Positions 17,961 to 26,734 of a stretch of 64,000 bases of DNA are shown here, in pieces. The notes under the pieces were generated by a model. The model did not search any database. It was not told the DNA's origin and saw only the letters and a list, made by a program, of their open reading frames with translations. Numbering within the stretch: the stretch's first letter is position 1; each line of letters starts with the position of its first letter. The DNA is taken from assembly GCF_004124275.1 (NCBI RefSeq), contig NZ_CP027218.1, positions 5,229,001 through 5,293,000 of the forward strand, written 5' to 3'. The DNA comes from Pseudomonas sp. DTU12.3 (lineage in GTDB: Bacteria; Pseudomonadota; Gammaproteobacteria; Pseudomonadales; Pseudomonadaceae). A program made the position numbers and the translations under genes.

Positions 17961-19430
17961 TCAACCTACGCGGTAGTTTGGCGCTTCTTTGGTGATCTGC
18001 ACGTCGTGAACGTGGGATTCGGCCATGCCAGCGCCGGTGATCCGCACGAACTCAGGCTTGGTGCGCATTTCTTCAATGTCGGCGCTGCCGGTGTAACCCA
18101 TCGAGGAACGCAGACCGCCCATCAGTTGGTGAATGATCGCGCTCAGGGTGCCTTTGTACGGCACACGGCCTTCGATGCCTTCCGGAACGAGTTTCTCGGC
18201 GCCTGCCGAGGAGTCCTGGAAGTAGCGGTCGGAAGAACCCTGGGCCTGGGACATGGCGCCCAGCGAACCCATGCCGCGATAAGCCTTGTACGAACGGCCC
18301 TGGAACAGTTCGATTTCGCCCGGCGCTTCTTCAGTACCGGCGAACATCGAGCCCATCATCACGCAGGAAGCACCGGCTACGATGGCCTTGGACAGGTCAC
18401 CGGAGAAACGGATGCCGCCGTCGGCGATCAACGGAACGCCAGTGCCTTCAAGGGCAGCGGCGACGTTGGCGATGGCACTGATTTGCGGGACGCCGACACC
18501 GGCGACGATACGGGTGGTGCAGATCGAGCCAGGGCCGATACCGACCTTGACGGCGTCGGCGCCTGCTTCGGCGAGAGCCTTGGCAGCGGCGCCGGTGGCG
18601 ATGTTGCCGCCGATCACCTGCACTTCAGGGAAATTTTGTTTGACCCAGCGAACGCGGTCGATCACACCTTTGGAGTGACCGTGAGCGGTGTCGACTACCA
18701 CCACGTCCACACCGGCATTGACCAGAGCAGCGACGCGGTCACCGGTGTCTTTACCGGTACCGACAGCAGCGCCAACGCGCAGACGACCTTGATCGTCCTT
18801 GCTGGCCAGCGGGTAGGCTTTGGCTTTTTCGATGTCGTTGACGGTCATCATGCCTTTGAGGGCGAATTTGTCGTCGACGATCAGTACGCGTTCGATGCGG
18901 TTTTTGTGCAGCAACTCGCGAACATCGTTCTTGTCGGCGCCTTCCTTGACCGTGACCAGACGCTCTTTAGGCGTCATCACTTCACGGACAGTGGCTTCCA
19001 GACGGTTTTCGAAACGCACGTCACGGGAAGTGACGATGCCGACCAGGTCGCCATCGTGCAGTACCGGAACGCCGGAAATGTTGTGCAGACGGGTCAGTTC
19101 GAACAGTTCACGCACCGTGGCATCTGCCTCGATGGTGATCGGGTCCTTGACTACACCGGCTTCATAACGCTTGACCTTGCGAACTTCGGCAGCTTGCTGC
19201 TCGATGGTCATGTTCTTGTGGATAATGCCGATGCCACCTTCCTGAGCCATGGCAATTGCCAGACGGGCTTCAGTGACGGTGTCCATGGCGGCAGAAACCA
19301 GAGGAATATTCAGCTCGATGCCACGGGTTAGGCGGGTCTTGAGACTGACTTCGTTAGGAAGCACCTCGGAATAACCAGGCACTAGGAGAATGTCGTCGAA
19401 TGTCAGAGCTTCTTGGCTGATACGCAGCAT
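17961..19430 (-). CDS. guaB: Inosine-5'-monophosphate dehydrogenase
   Basis: Oxidises IMP to XMP with NAD, the committed step to guanine nucleotides. The 489-residue protein starts at the ATG at 19430 (MLRISQEALTFDDILLVPGY), the standard N-terminus; the frame extends to 19481 but would cross the promoter. The TIM barrel is interrupted by two CBS domains (about 95-205). The catalytic loop GPGSICTTR carries the active Cys, and the mobile flap GMGSLGAM is present. It is first gene of guaBA, with a good sigma-70 promoter just upstream. Confidence 0.98.
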   Translation of the reverse strand: MLRISQEALTFDDILLVPGYSEVLPNEVSLKTRLTRGIELNIPLVSAAMDTVTEARLAIAMAQEGGIGIIHKNMTIEQQAAEVRKVKRYEAGVVKDPITIEADATVRELFELTRLHNISGVPVLHDGDLVGIVTSRDVRFENRLEATVREVMTPKERLVTVKEGADKNDVRELLHKNRIERVLIVDDKFALKGMMTVNDIEKAKAYPLASKDDQGRLRVGAAVGTGKDTGDRVAALVNAGVDVVVVDTAHGHSKGVIDRVRWVKQNFPEVQVIGGNIATGAAAKALAEAGADAVKVGIGPGSICTTRIVAGVGVPQISAIANVAAALEGTGVPLIADGGIRFSGDLSKAIVAGASCVMMGSMFAGTEEAPGEIELFQGRSYKAYRGMGSLGAMSQAQGSSDRYFQDSSAGAEKLVPEGIEGRVPYKGTLSAIIHQLMGGLRSSMGYTGSADIEEMRTKPEFVRITGAGMAESHVHDVQITKEAPNYRVG

Positions 19431-19466
19431 CGCGGGGGCTCCCGAGCGGGAAAATGGAAGCGCGCC

Positions 19467-19495
19467 ATTATAGTCAGACACCCCCTGCTGTTCAA
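19467..19495 (-). promoter_or_regulatory. Sigma-70 promoter of guaBA
   Basis: On the minus strand TTGAAC is followed after 17 bp by a perfect TATAAT. The start site would fall about 30 bp upstream of the guaB ATG. Confidence 0.75.
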
Positions 19496-19536
19496 TGTAA
19501 AACTCAGCCTAATTGATATACGGAAAAACCCGCTCC

Positions 19537-19623
19537 CTGTAGGAGCTGCCGAAGGCTGCGATCTTTGCTCTGGTTTTTAACAAACAACGTCAAAAGATCG
19601 CAGCCTGCGGCAGCTCCTACAGG
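19537..19623. repeat. Long inverted repeat, family B
   Basis: CTGTAGGAGCTGCCGAAGGC and its inverted partner GCCTGCGGCAGCTCCTACAG enclose an A/T-rich loop. It lies upstream of guaB and downstream of the gene at 19637-20185. Confidence 0.85.
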
Positions 19624-19636
19624 GAATGTTTGGGGG

Positions 19637-20185
19637 TCAGAGTTCGACTTTTACCCAGCTGACAGGCAGGTCGAGCCAGTCGGCGAATTCGTCGAGGAAG
19701 CTTTGCTTGAAACCGGCCTCGAGCCAGTTGTTGAAGATGAAGCCGAGGTTAGAGAACCCGCACTCCTGCAAAAACAGAAAGCCATTGATGTCGTCTTCGT
19801 GACCGCATTCCGGGCAGGTGAAGTTGTCGGTGCGCCCGGGCATCCATTCCTCCAGGCTTTCGAAAAGTGCTTCGCCGATCTCGCGGCGACACTCGGCGCA
19901 GCCGGCCTCTTCGAGAAACCCTTTAGCCGGGGTGTAGATGCAACGCTTGGTGACAATCTCCAACCCATTGATCGGCTCGCCGAACGGCAACGCTTGTGGA
20001 TGCAGCACCACGGCACGCGCGCCATCGGCGATCGCGTAAGCCATGCGATTGCCGGTGCGGCCACAGGTGCTCAGTTCTTCCTTGACGATGTTCTTGCGCA
20101 CCAACCAGCGCACGATCGCCCGCGCCCGGGGTTCGTGCACCGGCAGGGTGGAGATTTTCGGGACGATGATGCTTTGCGAATTCAT
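19637..20185 (-). CDS. Conserved protein with zinc ribbon
   Basis: A 182-residue soluble protein with no signal peptide. The middle has two CxxC knuckles (CAEC near 98 and CPEC near 125) that should form a zinc ribbon. The C-terminal third is aromatic and acidic (SNLGFIFNNWLEAGFKQSFL, then EFADWLDLPVSWVKVEL). Proteins of this appearance in Pseudomonas are sometimes labelled sugar ABC transporter ATPase, but no Walker motif is present here and that label should not be used. The start ATG at 20185 gives MNSQSIIVPKISTLPVHEPR. A role in nucleic acid or protein binding is possible but unsupported. It stands alone between two repeats. Confidence 0.75.
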   Translation of the reverse strand: MNSQSIIVPKISTLPVHEPRARAIVRWLVRKNIVKEELSTCGRTGNRMAYAIADGARAVVLHPQALPFGEPINGLEIVTKRCIYTPAKGFLEEAGCAECRREIGEALFESLEEWMPGRTDNFTCPECGHEDDINGFLFLQECGFSNLGFIFNNWLEAGFKQSFLDEFADWLDLPVSWVKVEL

Positions 20186-20213
20186 GGAAAGTCCTGCGGT
20201 ATGGCTTCTGACG

Positions 20214-20280
20214 CCTTCGCGAGCAAGCCCGCTCCCACATTGGAATGAAGTTCCCTGTGGGAGCGAGCCTGCTCGCGAAG
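20214..20280. repeat. REP doublet, family A
   Basis: CCTTCGCGAGCAAGCCCGCT followed by CCCACA, and the inverted TGTGGGAGCGAGCCTGCTCG followed by CGAAG, are separated by 16 bp. It lies between the zinc-ribbon gene and the permease gene. Confidence 0.85.
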
Positions 20281-20321
20281 ATGCCCTAAAGGCCGGCAGC
20301 TTAATCCCTGACGAAATCCGG

Positions 20322-21089
20322 TCAAGTGCTGAGGTAGCGCCCGATCAACGCCAGCCCGCTCGCCAGCACCAGCCACGTCACCAATCGCACAAACGCCTCG
20401 CGCGACAACTTCATGGTCAACCGCCGCCCCACCCACAACCCCAGCGCCATGGCCGGCAACAGACACAGCGCCAACATCAACAAGGGTAGCTCGGCATACA
20501 CACCAGCGATGGCGAACAGGCTCAAACGCACCACCGTGCTGCAACTGATCAGCGCACTTTGCGTGGCGCGGGCCGCGTCTTTCGGCAGCCGACTATTGAG
20601 ATAGATCGCATATAAAAAGCCGCCACTGCCAAACAGCGCACCGAACAATCCACCGACCGTGCCCATCGGCAGCGCCCAAACGGTGGACAATTGCTCAGGA
20701 CGCTTCTTCACCCCCAAGCTGTAAATCGCATAAGCGCTAATAAACAGCCCCATCAACAACAGCAACAGATCGGATTTCAGATTCAGCAGAAAAATCACCC
20801 CGAGCGTGCAACCCACCGCCATGCACGGCAGCAGCCGCCACAATTCCGGCTTGACCACATCCCGCCGCGACGGCAGCAGGTTGCCGAACGCCGCAACAAA
20901 ATCCAGCAACACCAACAACGGCACGATCTTCGACAGAGGCATGAACAGAATCAGAATCGGCCCAGCCACCAGCGCCGTACCAAATCCGGCAATACCAAAC
21001 ACGATATAAGCCAGCGCGATGCCCAGCCCGATCACCAGCCAGCCCTCGACGCCCCACGACCATTCGCTCAACAACGCCACCCCACTCAT
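20322..21089 (-). CDS. TauE/SafE-family permease (sulfite exporter-like)
   Basis: A 255-residue inner-membrane protein with about eight helices in two similar halves. Conserved glycine-rich stretches appear in each half (IAYIVFGIAGFGTALVAGPI-like in the first; GTVGGLFGALFGSGGFLYAI in the second), as expected for TauE/SafE anion exporters. The ATG at 21089 (MSGVALLSEWSWGVEGW) is chosen; the frame to 21167 would cover the divergent promoter. A LysR regulator starts 101 bp away on the other strand and probably controls it. The substrate may be sulfite, sulfoacetate or another small organic anion and cannot be read from sequence. Confidence 0.88.
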   Translation of the reverse strand: MSGVALLSEWSWGVEGWLVIGLGIALAYIVFGIAGFGTALVAGPILILFMPLSKIVPLLVLLDFVAAFGNLLPSRRDVVKPELWRLLPCMAVGCTLGVIFLLNLKSDLLLLLMGLFISAYAIYSLGVKKRPEQLSTVWALPMGTVGGLFGALFGSGGFLYAIYLNSRLPKDAARATQSALISCSTVVRLSLFAIAGVYAELPLLMLALCLLPAMALGLWVGRRLTMKLSREAFVRLVTWLVLASGLALIGRYLST

Positions 21090-21189
21090 CGCTGCGCATC
21101 CTTTATAAGCCTGTGATGACTTTAGCCAGCGCCGAGCATTGCGACTAATATCTTCAAAGCCACCCACCCATCTCGAAAAGGCATATCTG

Positions 21190-22077
21190 GTGCTTTCAAC
21201 CCGTCAATTGCGCTACTTCGTCGAAATCGCTGAATGCGGCAGCTTCAGTGCGGCGGCTGAACGCTTGTTCGTGGCGCAATCGGCGCTGAGCCGGCAGATC
21301 AAGGACATGGAGACCCGCCTGCAAACTCCGTTGTTCGAGCGCACGGCACGTCAGCCACGCCTCACCGCAGCGGGCGAAGCGTTTTTGCCTCGTGCCCGCA
21401 ATCTGCTCATCGAACTGAACAAGGCCAGCGTCATGGCCACTGAAGTCGGTAACGGGCAGCTCGGCACGTTGCGTTTAAGCCATTCCAGCACCGTTTCGAT
21501 CAGCGGACGTTTGCTCAGTGATATCGGCGCTTATCTTCAGCAGCAACCCGGCGTTTCGCTGGACATCGGCAAGCTGTCTTCCGAGGCGCAACTGGAGGAG
21601 TTGGCCGAGGGACGCCTTGATGTCGGTATGCTGCGGCTGCCGGTTTTGCGCCAGCGCGAAGGCATTCAGATTGTGCCGCTGTTCAGTGAACGTCTGCTGC
21701 TGGCTGTGCCGGCGGATCATCGATTGGCAACCTTGGAGACCGTCGAACTGGCACAACTCAAGGACGAAGCGTTCATCTCGATCCCGCACCCGCAACGCGG
21801 CGGCTTGAGTTATCTGTGTGCCGAACTGTGCATGCGCCAGGGCTTCTTTCCGCAAGCCGCGCGAGTAATGTCACGCAAGACCACACAACTGCAGCTGATC
21901 CAGGCCGGTTTCGGTATCGCCCTCCTGCCGGAATCAATGCAGGATATCGCGCCGCCCGGCGTACGCTTTCTGCCGCTGGCCGATCCTGACTGCAAAAGCA
22001 CCGTCGCCCTCGCCTACCGGCAAAACCCCACGCCCCTGATCCAACACTTCATCCAGACCTTCACCTCCATCATGTAG
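21190..22077 (+). CDS. LysR-family transcriptional regulator divergent from the TauE-like permease
   Basis: A 295-residue LTTR. The N-terminal winged helix-turn-helix reads LRYFVEIAECGSFSAAAERL, then FVAQSALSRQIKDMETRL. A periplasmic-binding-protein-like effector domain runs from about residue 90. The GTG at 21190 is preferred because it starts directly at the helix-turn-helix and is preceded by AAAAGG; the TTG at 21139 is less likely. Divergence from the permease suggests it responds to the transported compound. The TAG stop at 22075-22077 is supplied by the first bases of a family B repeat, so the C-terminus may be slightly altered from the ancestral one. Confidence 0.92.
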   Translation: MLSTRQLRYFVEIAECGSFSAAAERLFVAQSALSRQIKDMETRLQTPLFERTARQPRLTAAGEAFLPRARNLLIELNKASVMATEVGNGQLGTLRLSHSSTVSISGRLLSDIGAYLQQQPGVSLDIGKLSSEAQLEELAEGRLDVGMLRLPVLRQREGIQIVPLFSERLLLAVPADHRLATLETVELAQLKDEAFISIPHPQRGGLSYLCAELCMRQGFFPQAARVMSRKTTQLQLIQAGFGIALLPESMQDIAPPGVRFLPLADPDCKSTVALAYRQNPTPLIQHFIQTFTSIM

Positions 22078-22168
22078 GAGCTGCCGAAGGCTGCGATCTT
22101 TTGATCTTGATCTCAAAAAACCAGATCAAAAGATCGCAGCCTCGTTTCACTCGACAGCTCCTACAGGG
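22073..22168. repeat. Family B inverted repeat overlapping a LysR stop codon
   Basis: TGTAGGAGCTGCCGAAGGCT pairs with a divergent right arm, GATCGCAGCCTCGTTTCACT followed by CGACAGCTCCTACAGGG. The left edge contains the LysR stop codon, and the right edge is about 40 bp from the xseA start. Confidence 0.85.
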
Positions 22169-22208
22169 ATCGTGCAAAGACGGCGAGAATGCCTTTAAAC
22201 TGCGCCCC

Positions 22209-23588
22209 ATGATTAAAGATCCCTTTGCAAGACTTGGCCTGGACCGTGAAGTCCTGACCGTCAGCCAGCTCAACGGCCGTGCGCGGGTGTTGCTCGAAGA
22301 CGTGTTCAGCAACATCTGGGTCGAAGGCGAAATCTCCAACCTCGCCCGTCCGGCGTCCGGGCACATCTATTTCACCCTCAAGGACAGCGGCGCGCAGGTG
22401 CGTTGCGCATTGTTCCGGCAGAACGCGGCGCGCGTGCGTCAGGCGCTGAAGGACGGCCTGGCGGTGAAGGTGCGCGGCAAGGTCTCGTTGTTCGAAGGCC
22501 GTGGCGACTATCAGCTGATTCTCGACACCGTCGAACCTGCCGGTGATGGCGCCCTGCGCCTGGCGTTCGATGCGCTGAAGGAAAAACTCAGCGCCGAAGG
22601 CTTGTTCAGTGCCGAACGCAAAGTGCCGTTGCCGGCGCATCCGCAACGCATCGGTATTATCAGCTCGCCGACCGGCGCGGTGATTCGCGACATCATCAGC
22701 GTGTTCCGCCGCCGTGCGCCGCAGGTGCAACTGACGTTGATCCCCACCGCTGTGCAGGGCCGCGAAGCCACCGCGCAAATCGTTCGTGCGTTGAAAATGG
22801 CCGATGCTCGTGGCTTCGATGCGCTGATCCTCGCCCGTGGCGGCGGCTCGCTGGAAGACCTCTGGTGCTTCAACGAAGAAGCCGTGGCACGTGCGGTCGA
22901 TGCGTGTGTAACGCCGATTGTCAGCGCGGTTGGCCATGAAACCGATGTGTCGATCAGTGACTTTGTCGCTGACGTCCGAGCACCGACGCCATCCGCTGCC
23001 GCCGAACTGCTCGCTCCCGATTCCAGCCATTTGATTCGTCAGGTCGAAAGCCTGCATCGCCGTTTGGTGATGCGCATGCGCGACCGCTTGATGCGTGATC
23101 GCCTGCGCCTCGAAGGCATGGCCCGTCGCCTGCGTCATCCCGGCGAACGTCTGCGCCAGCAAGCGCAACGTCTGGATGATCTGGACATGCGCATGCGCCG
23201 CGCCTTTGAGCGCAGCCTCAATACCCGCCGCGAACGGCTGATCCGTCTGGAAACCCTCCTCGCCGGGCAACATCCGGGCCGCCAGTTGGCGATGTTGCGC
23301 CAGCGTCTAGACAGCCTCGCCGAACGTCTGCCGCGCGCCATGCGTGAAGGCCTGAAAAACCGTCGCCTGCAACTGCACAGTCAGATGCAGACGCTGCATG
23401 TGGTCAGCCCGCTGGCAACGCTCGGTCGGGGATACAGCATTCTGCTCGATGAGCGCGGCCACGCGATTCGCAACGCCGCGCAGACCCACACCGGCCAGCG
23501 TCTGAAAGCCAAACTCGGCGAAGGCGAACTGCAAGTGCGCGTCGAGGACAATCACCTGACGCCTGTCACCCTCTCTTTACTGGACTGA
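22209..23588 (+). CDS. xseA: Exodeoxyribonuclease VII large subunit
   Basis: A 459-residue subunit of ExoVII, which degrades single-stranded DNA from both ends with XseB. The N-terminal OB-fold runs VLLEDVFSNIWVEGEISNLA to about residue 100. The catalytic core includes IGIISSPTGAVIRDI, LARGGGSLEDLWCFNEE and VGHETDVSISDFVAD. A long coiled coil (about 265-400) follows, then the conserved end LGRGYSILLDERG. The ATG at 22209 gives the standard start; the frame upstream runs into the repeat. xseB is not nearby. It is followed after 3 bp by the M23 peptidase gene, so the two are co-transcribed. Confidence 0.97.
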   Translation: MIKDPFARLGLDREVLTVSQLNGRARVLLEDVFSNIWVEGEISNLARPASGHIYFTLKDSGAQVRCALFRQNAARVRQALKDGLAVKVRGKVSLFEGRGDYQLILDTVEPAGDGALRLAFDALKEKLSAEGLFSAERKVPLPAHPQRIGIISSPTGAVIRDIISVFRRRAPQVQLTLIPTAVQGREATAQIVRALKMADARGFDALILARGGGSLEDLWCFNEEAVARAVDACVTPIVSAVGHETDVSISDFVADVRAPTPSAAAELLAPDSSHLIRQVESLHRRLVMRMRDRLMRDRLRLEGMARRLRHPGERLRQQAQRLDDLDMRMRRAFERSLNTRRERLIRLETLLAGQHPGRQLAMLRQRLDSLAERLPRAMREGLKNRRLQLHSQMQTLHVVSPLATLGRGYSILLDERGHAIRNAAQTHTGQRLKAKLGEGELQVRVEDNHLTPVTLSLLD

Positions 23589-23591
23589 TCC

Positions 23592-24413
23592 ATGCCGCGT
23601 TTTCTGGCTCCACTGTTTTTGCTCTGTCTGACCTTCAATGCCCACGCCGACAGTTACATCACCCGGCTGCTGAACAAGCCTGTGCCGGGCGGCGTGGCGG
23701 TGGTTGATCTGGGCGCGGCCGCGCAGGCACCGAAAGCCACGTACCAGGGCAAACCGGTACTTGTGGTGAAAGAGCAAAACAACTGGCTGGCAATTGTCGG
23801 CGTGCCATTGACCGTGAAGCCGGGTGCGCAGCAGATCAGCAGCGGCGGACGTAATCTGCCGTTCACCGTCGGTAACAAGAAATACCCGGAACAACACATC
23901 ACCCTGAAGAACAAGCAGCAAGTAAACCCGGATCAGTCGAACCTCAAGCGCATCGAGGGTGAGCTGGCCGTGCAAATCAAGGCGTATCGCAGCTTCAGCC
24001 CGAATACGCCGAGCAATCTGCTGTTGGATAAACCGGTGAACGGGCCGCTATCGAGCAAGTTTGGCGTGCGCCGTTTCTTCAATGGTGAAGAGCGCAACCC
24101 GCACGCTGGCCTCGACTTCGCTGTACCGGCGGGTACACCGATCAAGACCCCGGCGGCGGGCAAGGTCATTCTGATCGGCAACTACTTCTTCAACGGCAAC
24201 ACGGTATTTGTCGACCATGGGCAGGGCTTTATCAGCATGTTCTGCCACATGTCGAAGATTGATGTGAAGGATGGCCAGCAACTGGCGCGTGGCGCGGTGG
24301 TGGGCAAGGTTGGCATGACCGGTCGCGCGACCGGGCCACACATGCACTGGAATGTCAGCCTGAATGATGCGCGGGTGGATCCGGCGATTTTCATTGGTGC
24401 GTTTCAACCTTAA
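23592..24413 (+). CDS. Secreted M23-family metallopeptidase
   Basis: A 273-residue exported protein. Signal peptide LAPLFLLCLTFNAHA, with cleavage before DSYITRLL. The C-terminal LytM domain has the zinc motif HAGLDFAVPAG and the HMHW pair (GPHMHWNVSLND), so it should be an active peptidoglycan endopeptidase or hydrolase. The N-terminal part (about 20-130) is a beta-rich module seen in similar cell-wall peptidases. It lies 3 bp after xseA and shares its transcript. A role in septum or sacculus remodelling is inferred from the fold. Confidence 0.92.
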   Translation: MPRFLAPLFLLCLTFNAHADSYITRLLNKPVPGGVAVVDLGAAAQAPKATYQGKPVLVVKEQNNWLAIVGVPLTVKPGAQQISSGGRNLPFTVGNKKYPEQHITLKNKQQVNPDQSNLKRIEGELAVQIKAYRSFSPNTPSNLLLDKPVNGPLSSKFGVRRFFNGEERNPHAGLDFAVPAGTPIKTPAAGKVILIGNYFFNGNTVFVDHGQGFISMFCHMSKIDVKDGQQLARGAVVGKVGMTGRATGPHMHWNVSLNDARVDPAIFIGAFQP

Positions 24414-24437
24414 GAAATTGAGTGAGGCTGATGGCCT

Positions 24438-24517
24438 CTTCGCGAGCAAGCCCGCTCCCACACTGGATTTGTGTTGAGAACACGATCAACAGTGGGAGCG
24501 GGCTTGCTCGCGAAGGC
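24438..24517. repeat. REP doublet, family A
   Basis: CTTCGCGAGCAAGCCCGCTC and the inverted GTGGGAGCGGGCTTGCTCGC follow the M23 gene. The remaining bases to about 24700 hold nothing I recognise. Confidence 0.85.
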
Positions 24518-24710
24518 GGCCTAACCAACCCACAAACACCCCTGACACCCAACCACCCTCAATTGCGCCCCGATCTAACCTCACGCAAACATCGACAAGA
24601 TCCACCGACTAAAGCGCAATAAAATCCCGCAAAACCCCGCTTTCCGAGTATTCCTCTCAATTTTTTTCGACTGCTTGCCATCCTCTCCCCTCGCGGTTAG
24701 GGTTGAAGGC

Positions 24711-24788
24711 ATGAAAACCTCTCACACCCTCATTCAGCTTCGCCAGCACCGCAGCCTGTGCCTCGTCAGCGCACGACTGCCGGGCTGA
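24711..24788 (+). CDS. Possible leuA leader peptide (25 codons)
   Basis: A 25-codon frame ending 89 bp before leuA. It encodes MKTSHTLIQLRQHRSLCLVS followed by ARLPG and has five leucines, mostly CTC, CTT and CTG codons. AGGG lies about 8 bp upstream of its ATG. The bases between it and leuA contain GC-rich segments (CGGCAGGCCGCC) that could pair. Position, size and Leu content fit a transcription attenuation leader, but no textbook terminator and antiterminator pair is obvious, and a chance frame is possible. Confidence 0.35.
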   Translation: MKTSHTLIQLRQHRSLCLVSARLPG

Positions 24789-24877
24789 ATCGCCGCACCT
24801 CGTCCTACAAGTTTCCCAGAACATTCGTAACACCGGCAGGCCGCCTCTTTTCGGCCCAGACAATAAGGAATTTCCCG

Positions 24878-26557
24878 ATGAGCATGCTCAAAGATCCGTC
24901 TTCGAAATACCGCGCGTTTCCTGTCATCAATCTGCCGGATCGCACCTGGCCATCGAAAACCATCGACACCGCGCCGATCTGGTGCAGCTCCGACCTGCGT
25001 GACGGTAACCAGTCGCTGATCGAGCCGATGGACGCGGTGAAGAAGCTGCGCTTCTGGAAAACCCTGGTTCAGGTCGGTGTGAAGGAAATCGAAGCGTCGT
25101 TCCCGGCCGCTTCGCAAACCGATTTCGACTTCGTGCGTACTCTCATCGAAGAAGGCCACATCCCGGACGACACCACCATTCAGGTGCTGACCCAGGGTCG
25201 TGAAGACCTGATCGAGCGTACTTTCGAATCCCTGCGCGGCGCGAAAAAAGCCATCGTTCACTTGTACAACGCCACTTCGCCTTCCTTCCGTCGCATCGTC
25301 TTCAACCAGGACAAGGACGGCATCAAGGCCATCGCGGTCAACGCGGCCAAGCTGTTCGTCAAATACGCGGCGATGCAGCCGGACACCGAGTGGACCTTCG
25401 AATACTCGCCGGAAACCTTCAGCGCCACCGAACTGGAATTCGCCAAGGAAGTCTGTGACGCAGTGATCGAGGTGTGGAACCCGACGCCTGAGCACAAGAT
25501 GATCCTCAACCTGCCCGCCACCGTTGAGTGCGCGACGCCGAACATCTACGCCGACCAGATCGAGTGGTTCGGCCGCAACATCAACCGTCGTGACAGCGTG
25601 ATCATCAGCCTGCACACCCACAACGACCGTGGCACTGGCGTTGCCGCCACCGAGTTGGGCCTGATGGCCGGCGCCGATCGCGTCGAAGGCTGCCTGTTCG
25701 GCAACGGCGAGCGTACCGGCAACGTCGACCTCGTCACCGTCGCGCTGAACATGTACACCCAGGGTCTCGACCCGCAGCTGGACTTCTCCGACATCGACGG
25801 CGTGCGTAAAGTCGTCGAGGAGTGCAACCAGATTCAGGTACACCCGCGTCATCCGTACGTTGGCGACCTGGTGCACACCGCGTTCTCCGGCTCGCACCAG
25901 GATGCGATCCGCAAAGGCTTCTCGCAGCAGAAACCGGACGCACTGTGGGAAGTGCCGTACTTGCCGATCGACCCGGCCGACATTGGCCGCAGCTACGAGG
26001 CGGTGATCCGCGTCAACAGCCAGTCGGGCAAGGGCGGCATCGCGTACTTGCTGGAGCAGGAATACGGCATCAGCCTGCCGCGTCGCATGCAGATCGAGTT
26101 CAGCCAGGTCGTGCAGCGTGAAACCGATCGTCTCGGTCTGGAGATGACGGCCAAGCAGATTCACTCGCTGTTGATCAGCGAATACCTGCAAGCCAACACC
26201 CCGTACGCGCTGGTCAGCCATCGCCTGCAGGAAGAAAACGGCAACAGCAATGTTGAAGTGGAAGTGGCGAGCAAAGGTCAGGGCGAAACCAACCTGCACT
26301 GGCGCGGCAAGGGCAACGGTGCGCTGGAAGCACTGGTCGCCGGCCTGCCGATTCCGGTGGAAATCATGGACTACAACGAACACGCGATCGGCGCGGGTAC
26401 CAACGCCAAAGCGGCGGCCTACATTGAGCTGCGAGTGAATGGCGAACGTGCGGTGCACGGCGTGGGTATCGATGAAAACATCACCACGGCCAGTTTCAAG
26501 GCGCTGTTCAGTGCGCTGAACCGTTCGCTGAGCCAGCCTGAGGCAAAAGCGGCGTAA
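24878..26557 (+). CDS. leuA: 2-isopropylmalate synthase (LeuA2-type)
   Basis: Condenses acetyl-CoA with 2-ketoisovalerate, the committed step of leucine biosynthesis. The 559-residue long form is typical of Pseudomonas and actinobacteria. The HMGL-like TIM barrel has IWCSSDLRDGNQSLIEPMDA and metal ligands in SLHTHNDRGTGVAA. The C-terminal leucine-binding allosteric domain starts about 440 (NVEVEVASKGQGETNLHWRG). The ATG at 24878 follows AAGGAATTTCCCG; the frame from 24758 has no ribosome site. leuBCD are not nearby. A strong terminator follows. Confidence 0.96.
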   Translation: MSMLKDPSSKYRAFPVINLPDRTWPSKTIDTAPIWCSSDLRDGNQSLIEPMDAVKKLRFWKTLVQVGVKEIEASFPAASQTDFDFVRTLIEEGHIPDDTTIQVLTQGREDLIERTFESLRGAKKAIVHLYNATSPSFRRIVFNQDKDGIKAIAVNAAKLFVKYAAMQPDTEWTFEYSPETFSATELEFAKEVCDAVIEVWNPTPEHKMILNLPATVECATPNIYADQIEWFGRNINRRDSVIISLHTHNDRGTGVAATELGLMAGADRVEGCLFGNGERTGNVDLVTVALNMYTQGLDPQLDFSDIDGVRKVVEECNQIQVHPRHPYVGDLVHTAFSGSHQDAIRKGFSQQKPDALWEVPYLPIDPADIGRSYEAVIRVNSQSGKGGIAYLLEQEYGISLPRRMQIEFSQVVQRETDRLGLEMTAKQIHSLLISEYLQANTPYALVSHRLQEENGNSNVEVEVASKGQGETNLHWRGKGNGALEALVAGLPIPVEIMDYNEHAIGAGTNAKAAAYIELRVNGERAVHGVGIDENITTASFKALFSALNRSLSQPEAKAA

Positions 26558-26574
26558 TCGACTGCTGAAATGCA

Positions 26575-26610
26575 AAAGGCCCCGGCGTTTAAACGCCGGG
26601 GCCTTTTTTT
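26575..26610 (+). terminator. Rho-independent terminator of leuA
   Basis: AAAAGGCCCCGGCGTTT pairs with AAACGCCGGGGCCTTTT, followed by a T run, 18 bp after the stop codon. Confidence 0.92.
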
Positions 26611-26639
26611 GTCTGTATGTTTTGTATTGCCTGTTCTGG

Positions 26640-26713
26640 CGCCTTCGCGAGCAAGCCCGCTCCCACAGGGGAAATGCATTCCAAATGTGGGAGCGGGCTT
26701 GCTCGCGAAGGCG
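26640..26713. repeat. REP doublet, family A
   Basis: GCCTTCGCGAGCAAGCCCGC and the inverted GAGCGGGCTTGCTCGCGAAG lie between the convergent leuA and omega-amidase genes. Confidence 0.85.
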
Positions 26714-26734
26714 CCTGATGGAGCGCTGCAAATA

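Noticed and set aside
24734..26731. 665-codon minus-strand open frame antisense to leuA
   Set aside because: Runs through a terminator and a REP doublet and has no family motifs; leuA on the other strand is certain.
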